This document shows, piece after piece, positions 60,201 through 64,000 of a DNA stretch of 64,000 bases; the first letter of the stretch is position 1; every line of letters begins with the position of its first letter. The stretch spans positions 1 to 64,000 of the forward strand of contig NZ_BMDZ01000016.1 in assembly GCF_014636235.1 (NCBI RefSeq), read 5' to 3'. Below the pieces are notes generated by a model that saw nothing but the letters and a program-made list of their open reading frames with translations, did not search any database and was not told the origin of the DNA. Both the position numbers and the translations under genes were made by a program. This DNA is from Tistrella bauzanensis (GTDB lineage Bacteria; Pseudomonadota; Alphaproteobacteria; Tistrellales; Tistrellaceae).

Positions 60201-63200
60201 GCGGTGGTGGCAAGCCTCGGCGCCGAACGCCGGGCCGACCGCAATCCGATCTTCGACGTGCTGGTCACCTGGCAGGACGACATGCCGGCGATGCCGGCCA
60301 TGGGCGGGCTTCAGGTGGTGCCGGTCGAAACCGTGCTGCCCTTCGCCAAATTCGACCTGTCCTTCCACATCCAGCGCGATGGTGCCGCCATCCGCCTGCA
60401 TGTGGAATATGCGACCGAGCTGTTCGATGCGGCCACCGTGCAGGCGCTGACCGACCGGCTGGCGGTGCTGGCCGAGGCGCTGCCGTCATCGGCGCCGGTC
60501 GGGGCATCGGCGCCGGTCGGGGCCCTGCCGCTGCTGACCGCCGATGACCGCCGGCACCTCGCCGCCTGGAACCGGACCGGCCTGGCCCTCGACACCCGGC
60601 GCAGCATTCCGATGGTCTGGCGCGACGCGGTGTCGGCCATGCCCGACGCCCCCGCCCTGATCGGCGCCGACATCACGCTCAGTCACCAGCCCACCCTCAG
60701 TCACAGGGCCTTCGCAGCACGGGTGGATGCGCTGGCGGCCCGCCTGCATGCGGCCGGTGTGGCCGGCGGCGATGTGGTGGCGGTGGCGCTGGCGCGCGGC
60801 GCCGACATGCTGATCGCCATTCATGCGGTGCTGCGGGCCGGGGCCGCGTGGTGCCCGCTCGACCCCGCCCTGCCCGAGCGCCGCCGTGCCCATATGATCG
60901 AGGATCTGGGCCATCCCTGGTTCCTGTGCGATGCCGCCGGCGCCGCCATGTTCCCCGCCGACCGATGCGTGCGGGTGGACGAGGTTGACGGAACGGCGGC
61001 GGCGACACCGCCGCCGCTGCCCTCCGATCCCGATGCGCTGGCCTATGTGCTGTTCACCTCCGGCTCCACCGGCCGGCCCAAGGGGGTCGAGATCGCCCAT
61101 CATTCGGTGCTGAACCGCATTCTGTGGATGCAGGCGACCTTCCCGATCGGGCCGGGCGACGTGATCCTGCAGAAGACGCCGGCCGGGTTCGACGTCTCGG
61201 TGTGGGAATTGCTGTGGTGGTCGTGGACCGGCGCCGCCGTCGCCATGCCGCCGCCGGGGGTGGAACGCGACCCGCAGGCCCTGGCCGATGCGATCGCAGG
61301 CCATGGCGTGACCGTGATCCATTTCGTGCCCGCCATGCTGCGCGCCTTCCTGACCGCGATCGAGGACGGCATCGTCGATGCCGGCCGGCTGGCCGGGCTG
61401 CGGCTGGTCTTCGCCAGCGGCGAGGCGCTGGATGCCGCCACCGTGCGCCGGTTCAACCACCTGCTGCATGACCGCTTCGGCACCATGCTGCACAATCTGT
61501 ACGGGCCGACCGAGGCAACCGTCGACGTCACCTGGCAGCCCTGCACGCCCTGGGCCGCCGACAGCCAGATCGTGCCGATCGGCCGGCCGGTGGCCAATAC
61601 CCGCGTGCTGATCCTGGATACGGCCGGCCGGCCGGTGCCGCCGGGCGGCGTGGGCGAAATCGTGCTGGCCGGGCCGCAGGTGGCGCGGGGCTATCGCGGC
61701 CGGCCGGGCCTGACCGCCGAGCGTTTCCGTCCCGATCCCGAGGCCGATCAGCCCGGCGCGCGGGTCTATCACACCGGCGATCTGGGGCGCTGGACCGCCG
61801 ATGGCGCGGTGGCCTATCTGGGCCGCGCCGACGATCAGGTGAAGATCGGCGGCGTGCGGCTGGAACTGGCCGAGGTGGAAACGGCGCTGGATGCCTGCCC
61901 GGGTGTGGCGCGCGGGCTGGCCCGCGTCGCCACCCGCGACGGATTGACCGAGCTGCACGCCTATGTTCTGGGCGCCGACGACCTGACGCCGCAGGCCCTG
62001 CGCGCCGCCCTGGCGCGCCATCTGCCCGATGCCATGATCCCCAGCCGCTGGTTCCGCATCGACGCGGTGCCGCTGTCGCCGAACGGCAAGGTCGACCGCA
62101 AGGCGCTGACCGGCCGGCCGTTCCAGCTTGCGGCCGCGCCGGCACCGATGCCCGCCCATGCCCCGGCATCGCCCGAGGCCGCCATCGCCGCCATCTGGCG
62201 CGCGGTGCTGCCGCCTGAGACGACCTTCGGCACCGATGACGGGTTCTTCGACGTCGGCGGCACCTCGCTGCTGCTGCTGCGCCTGCATGAACGGCTGGAC
62301 GCACGCTGGCCGGGCGCCTTCACCATCGCCGGGCTGTTCGCCGCCACCACCGTCGCCGCACAGGCGGCACAGGTGGCGGATGTGGCGTTGCAGCCCGCGG
62401 CCCGCGGCTCGCTTGCGGCCGGACCCGGCGCCGGTGATGTCGCGGATGGCGCGATCGCGATCATCGGCATCGGCCTGCGGGTCGCCGGCGCCACCGATCT
62501 GGACGGCTTGTGGCGTGATGTCGCCGCCGGCGCCGACCGGGTGGGCGCGCTGCCGGCCGCACGGCTTGAAACCGCGCGCATCATCGCCACCGCCGCCGGC
62601 ATGACCCTGCCGGCGCGGCTGCGCGAGGCTGCCTGGATCGAGGATATCGACGGTTTCGATCCGCGCCGCTTCCGCTTCTCGCCCGCCGATGCCGCCCTGC
62701 TCGACCCGGAACAGCGGCTGTTCCTGGAAACGGCGCTGCGGGCGCTGGAGGATGCCGGCCTTGGCGGCACGGCGCTGGATGGCCGCGCGGTGGCAGTTCA
62801 TGTCGGCGGCAACGCCAACCCGGTCTATCGTCAGGCCGTGGCCAGCGTGGTCGGTGCCGGCGTGGTCGGTGCCGGCGTGGTCGGTGCCAGCGTGGTCGGT
62901 GCGGGCGGAAGCGGTGCCGGCGGCACGGGTGCGCGGCTGGAACAGGCCTTCGCGCTGAACGTGCCGTCGAACATCGCCACGCGTCTGGGCTTTCTGCACG
63001 ACTGGCATGGCCCCGCCTCGCTGATCGACACCGCCTGCTCATCGGGTCTGGTGGCGGTGGATGCCGCCTGCCGCGATCTGCGCACCGGTGCGGCCGAGGT
63101 GGCCATAGCCGGCGCCGCGCGGCTTATCCTGGTGCCGATGGATGCCGCAACCACTCTCAGCATCGAAAGCTCGACCGCCCGTACCCATGCCTTCGCCGAC

Positions 63201-64000
63201 GGCTCCGACGGCACCGGCGCGGGTGAAGGCGCGGTCGCGCTGGTGTTGAAGCCTCTCGCCCGCGCCGAGGCCGATGGCGACCCGATCCATGCGGTGATCC
63301 TGGCCAGCGCGGTCAATCAGGATGGCGCCTCCAGCGGCGCCGCCGCCCCCAACCCGGTGGCGCAGGCGGCCGTGATCCGCGATGCATGGCGCCGCGCCGG
63401 CGCGCCTCTGCACACGGCATCCTATATCGAAGCCCATGGCACCGGCACCCGGCTGGGCGACCCGATCGAGATCGAGGGCCTGACCCGCGCCGCCGCCGAC
63501 GGGTCGGTCGGTAGCGAGGCCGCTCCGGCGCTGATCGGCTCGGCCAAGGGCAATTACGGCCATCTCGACACGGTGGCCGGCGCGCTTGGCCTGGTGCGCG
63601 CAGTCGCGGCCCTGGCCCACGACACAGCACCGCCGCAGCCCTTCTTCACCCGGCCGAACCCGGCGATCGATTTCACCCGCGCACCGGTGCGGGTGGCCGA
63701 CCGGCCGACACCGCTGCCCGATCGCGGCACCCGCCGCCGGGCCGGGGTCAGCGCTTTCGGCCTCAGCGGCATCAATGTGCATGCGGTGATCGAGGCGGCA
63801 CCGCCGCCGGCCACGATCGCAGCGACGGATCATGGCTGGGCGGTGGTGGTGCTGTCGGCCGGCGATGATGCCGCACTGACCGCCTATGCCGGTGCGCTGC
63901 ATACGCGCCTGATCGCCGATCCCGCCATCACGCCGGCAGAGGTGGCCCACACCCTCGCCCATGGCCGCGATCATCTGGCGCGCTGCGCGGCCCTGGCGGT
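54243..64000 (+). CDS. Hybrid NRPS/PKS megasynthase, 3' end outside window
   Basis: One frame stays open from GTG 54243 to the edge (over 3250 codons). An in-frame ATG at 54285 is an alternative start. Domains in order, approximate residues: C1 36-460 (H168-H169-x3-D173-G); carrier 1 495-575 (S532 in DHGLHSLLA); Pro/Ala linker; C2 625-1040 (first His of the motif is Asp, DHMVFDG, H743 kept); A1 1050-1540; carrier 2 (S1602, LGGHSL); C3 1655-2090 (H1787-H1788); A2 2110-2620; carrier 3 (S2675); KS 2740-3185 (C2932, H3065, H3107), then the start of a KS-AT linker. Reading the Stachelhaus positions by eye gives DALWLGGTFK for A1 (close to the Val code DAFWIGGTFK) and DVWHFSLVDK for A2 (Ser-like). 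Module 1 has no A domain. The product is unknown. Confidence 0.95.
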   Translation, partial: MSVIGRVGPSLRQDMSAVIDAAAPAADTPAPSSAPMPLSGAQAAIWAELAAGGVATTFYNIADQISLNGPLDLAAFRAALYHVHRTTDGPRLRFAADDGVPVQWFDARPGRFDFALIDLSDAEDPETLSTEEFHALRLRPFDLMHGPLNRHRLIRLAPDRHCWIRCYHHLVTDGLGGVMTAAATAAAYDAYRQGAPLPDPAFLPYGDHLMREAAHAAGAAGAADLAYWRARLAGDIHPHSFGPAMRPGGLPAAAGARRAAILGTEAPPQSVVRPLGTARMAALDALAGRLGINARSSVMLALFLALLGRSTGTDTPSCTTLLSNRLTRADRRTLGQFAYTVPFWTPIDPAESLEDLARRVDGIARRDLRHMRLAPVRWREAGFTPASAIARGATFNAMDFPATLGFDGLSVAVRDAVFGPLDDVLACLRTFGTAGGADMQWSFPPARIDASAVEALADSYERMLDAALADPSQPLRQVQALAAGPAAIATAPVIDDATVWRLEDDITRIFAGLLHSPALTPASDLTDHGLHSLLAIRALGPVTRALRNIVAAGRDVTVADVLGHPSPAALAARLLDRPVVARPQASTPALSPVPGPAAVPTSPAATTPPSPVAAIAPPSAGATQAAFPLPAMLEGQWLARRDAGPGTTYAIGMICDLPAGTGRAALIAALTTLIGRHPALRSTFAEATDGQVVQHVHPVPAVILHGFNDPHAMMAPFDLTTGPLIRFGWDEDAPERLRVMVDHMVFDGESRAILQRELTALLSGAPLAPAPDMAVLADAGSGDHAATEAARAFWADRLPLLPCRALTADPDPDVQPATGQGRRAMTRLSAETARALGRLTGRGATPTAIWTAIVATALTRLIDDTPRLAFGFPFAGRNRGGTTDAIGCFVNLLPVIAAPEDGDTLTTLGRRIGLELSRVLAVQDYPLSRLTADWSRAVPDRGPAPFDVVCTLEGDLAALDSADLAIATGKFPLLIGLMWQGDAAALNIEHDPARFGTAWVDRLARVLQAVIMAAAADPATPLGRLSLLDDADRALIDAVNATATSYPRDQGLATRLDAVLTADPARPVIADDDQTLDAGTLRARLGGVAAALEDAGVAPGAVVGLAVDRDLGGIIGLMGIIWAGGAYLPLATTFPIDTARRLLANAGCTVLLADDAGLAHWAALAPDITLVPLTAAMPVAAAPGQAPAPRGPEDLACILYTSGSTGEPKGVAIPQRAIARLAHGGFCRPGQTMAQTAPIAFDAISLELWAPLLNHGRVRIIPAMTMFDPPLLERCLRDGRVDVAWVTASLLNRIIDDRPRTFASLSLLLTGGEVISPGHIARLIDACPGITVLNGYGPTENGTFTTTHIVSSADLDGGPVPIGRPVANTRIHVVDDRGRPVPPGVWGDLLAAGDGLAIGYVGRPDLTARSFVTLPDIDEPLLYRTGDRVRLRADGLLEFGGRRDGQLKIRGQRIETAAIEAALAARPDVRNAMVIAIGAGADQTLAALVAADTADPQGWHQAVADRLPAYMIPARFERVDRLPVNANGKADRAAAARLLAGETPAAAVVAAAMPLASGLPALPDRPLEDSSLERAVATAFATLFPGADIDAEADFFALGGHSLAAMRLSGLIDTATGRRPGLGQIMAGRTVRAIAADLATLPVVGPAAIPHAPGLDHPLSSGQARLWVLQKLHPGLATYSVPMVLDLRGALDTQALDRALVALEDRHHALRTRFVARADDADGVRQTLAAPGALSPRRLTLDADAATAFIAAEIARPFDLGAEPLARAALIRLDDTGHHHCLLLVIHHAVCDGWSLPILLRDLGTLYEAQLAGHQAAGTAPLPPLTRQFTDIAVWQRARLAAPEGRALIARWQARLTPVPEALALPTDYPRPALRSFAGAVVSRVLPQAATACIDRVAGAASVTPFTVMAALLQILLHRMTGQTDIALGLLVSGRAAPVPQDVVGFLVNTVVLRQPVDPAAAFATHLAVTRDRLAEAIADQDAPFEAVVASLGAERRADRNPIFDVLVTWQDDMPAMPAMGGLQVVPVETVLPFAKFDLSFHIQRDGAAIRLHVEYATELFDAATVQALTDRLAVLAEALPSSAPVGASAPVGALPLLTADDRRHLAAWNRTGLALDTRRSIPMVWRDAVSAMPDAPALIGADITLSHQPTLSHRAFAARVDALAARLHAAGVAGGDVVAVALARGADMLIAIHAVLRAGAAWCPLDPALPERRRAHMIEDLGHPWFLCDAAGAAMFPADRCVRVDEVDGTAAATPPPLPSDPDALAYVLFTSGSTGRPKGVEIAHHSVLNRILWMQATFPIGPGDVILQKTPAGFDVSVWELLWWSWTGAAVAMPPPGVERDPQALADAIAGHGVTVIHFVPAMLRAFLTAIEDGIVDAGRLAGLRLVFASGEALDAATVRRFNHLLHDRFGTMLHNLYGPTEATVDVTWQPCTPWAADSQIVPIGRPVANTRVLILDTAGRPVPPGGVGEIVLAGPQVARGYRGRPGLTAERFRPDPEADQPGARVYHTGDLGRWTADGAVAYLGRADDQVKIGGVRLELAEVETALDACPGVARGLARVATRDGLTELHAYVLGADDLTPQALRAALARHLPDAMIPSRWFRIDAVPLSPNGKVDRKALTGRPFQLAAAPAPMPAHAPASPEAAIAAIWRAVLPPETTFGTDDGFFDVGGTSLLLLRLHERLDARWPGAFTIAGLFAATTVAAQAAQVADVALQPAARGSLAAGPGAGDVADGAIAIIGIGLRVAGATDLDGLWRDVAAGADRVGALPAARLETARIIATAAGMTLPARLREAAWIEDIDGFDPRRFRFSPADAALLDPEQRLFLETALRALEDAGLGGTALDGRAVAVHVGGNANPVYRQAVASVVGAGVVGAGVVGASVVGAGGSGAGGTGARLEQAFALNVPSNIATRLGFLHDWHGPASLIDTACSSGLVAVDAACRDLRTGAAEVAIAGAARLILVPMDAATTLSIESSTARTHAFADGSDGTGAGEGAVALVLKPLARAEADGDPIHAVILASAVNQDGASSGAAAPNPVAQAAVIRDAWRRAGAPLHTASYIEAHGTGTRLGDPIEIEGLTRAAADGSVGSEAAPALIGSAKGNYGHLDTVAGALGLVRAVAALAHDTAPPQPFFTRPNPAIDFTRAPVRVADRPTPLPDRGTRRRAGVSAFGLSGINVHAVIEAAPPPATIAATDHGWAVVVLSAGDDAALTAYAGALHTRLIADPAITPAEVAHTLAHGRDHLARCAALA
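60489..60524 (+). repeat. Two 18-bp in-frame units after NRPS C3 domain
   Basis: Two 18-bp units, identical but for the last base, encode SAPVGA twice in the linker between the third condensation and second adenylation domains. Confidence 0.85.
62847..62906 (+). repeat. Four 15-bp in-frame units in the PKS ketosynthase
   Basis: The units are GTGGTCGGTGCCGGC twice, then GTGGTCGGTGCCAGC and GTGGTCGGTGCGGGC. They encode VVGAG, VVGAG, VVGAS and VVGAG and are followed by a Gly-rich stretch. The repeat lies between the KS N-terminal region (AVHVGGNANPVYRQA) and the segment leading to the active-site Cys. Confidence 0.9.

Noticed and set aside
54336..63008. Several long leftward ORFs over the NRPS
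   Set aside because: All mirror the rightward megasynthase frame, which has full catalytic motifs.

Overview
The window comes from a very GC-rich bacterium with tightly packed operons that often overlap by ATGA. The gene set (NarK1-NarK2 fusion, CRP/FNR control of nitrate respiration, NnrS, Liv-type and sugar ABC importers, a giant NRPS/PKS) suggests an alphaproteobacterium, possibly a Rhodospirillales member near Tistrella. That placement is inference; no rRNA or tRNA gene is present.

Region 1 (1-21.4 kb) is a nitrate-respiration supercluster. A broken IS5-type transposase abuts a CRP/FNR-family regulator. Divergent from the regulator run narK (two-transporter fusion), narGHJI, a parvulin, a hemerythrin, the molybdenum-cofactor genes moeA, moaA and mog with a DUF2478 gene, nnrS, and ubiT-ubiU-ubiV for oxygen-independent ubiquinone synthesis. 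A convergent ric/ytfE gene repairs nitrosatively damaged iron centres. Enzyme, cofactor, quinone and NO defence are thus co-encoded. Two perfect FNR-type palindromes and one NsrR-like box mark the regulation.

Region 2 (21.5-29.8 kb) is a galactose/galactofuranose-type sugar cluster: SMP-30 lactonase, DgoK, a GntR/FadR regulator, a YtfQRT-YjfF importer and divergent galM. The importer ATPase YtfR appears to have lost about 80 residues, including the Walker A region of its second ATPase domain.

Region 3 (30.0-37.1 kb) holds a ParE/RHH toxin-antitoxin pair with an elaborate palindromic operator, a GMC oxidoreductase, and two HxlR-regulated sets of NmrA-like, zinc-type ADH-like and F420-reductase-like enzymes that look like an electrophile or quinone stress system.

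Region 4 (37.1-53.8 kb) is an acyl-CoA catabolic cluster with a Liv-type ABC importer, two CoA ligases, an isovaleryl-CoA dehydrogenase-like enzyme, a biotin carboxylase with a separate biotin carrier protein, a carboxyltransferase, a MaoC hydratase, an HpcH/HpaI lyase and an unusual SDR. A TetR regulator lies upstream; the same 17-bp palindrome occurs three times in the cluster.

Region 5 (54.2 kb to the right edge) is one open reading frame of more than 3250 codons. It encodes an NRPS/PKS hybrid C-PCP-C-A-PCP-C-A-PCP-KS that continues beyond the window. A Val-like and a Ser-like adenylation code can be read, and the KS carries a four-unit VVGAG repeat.
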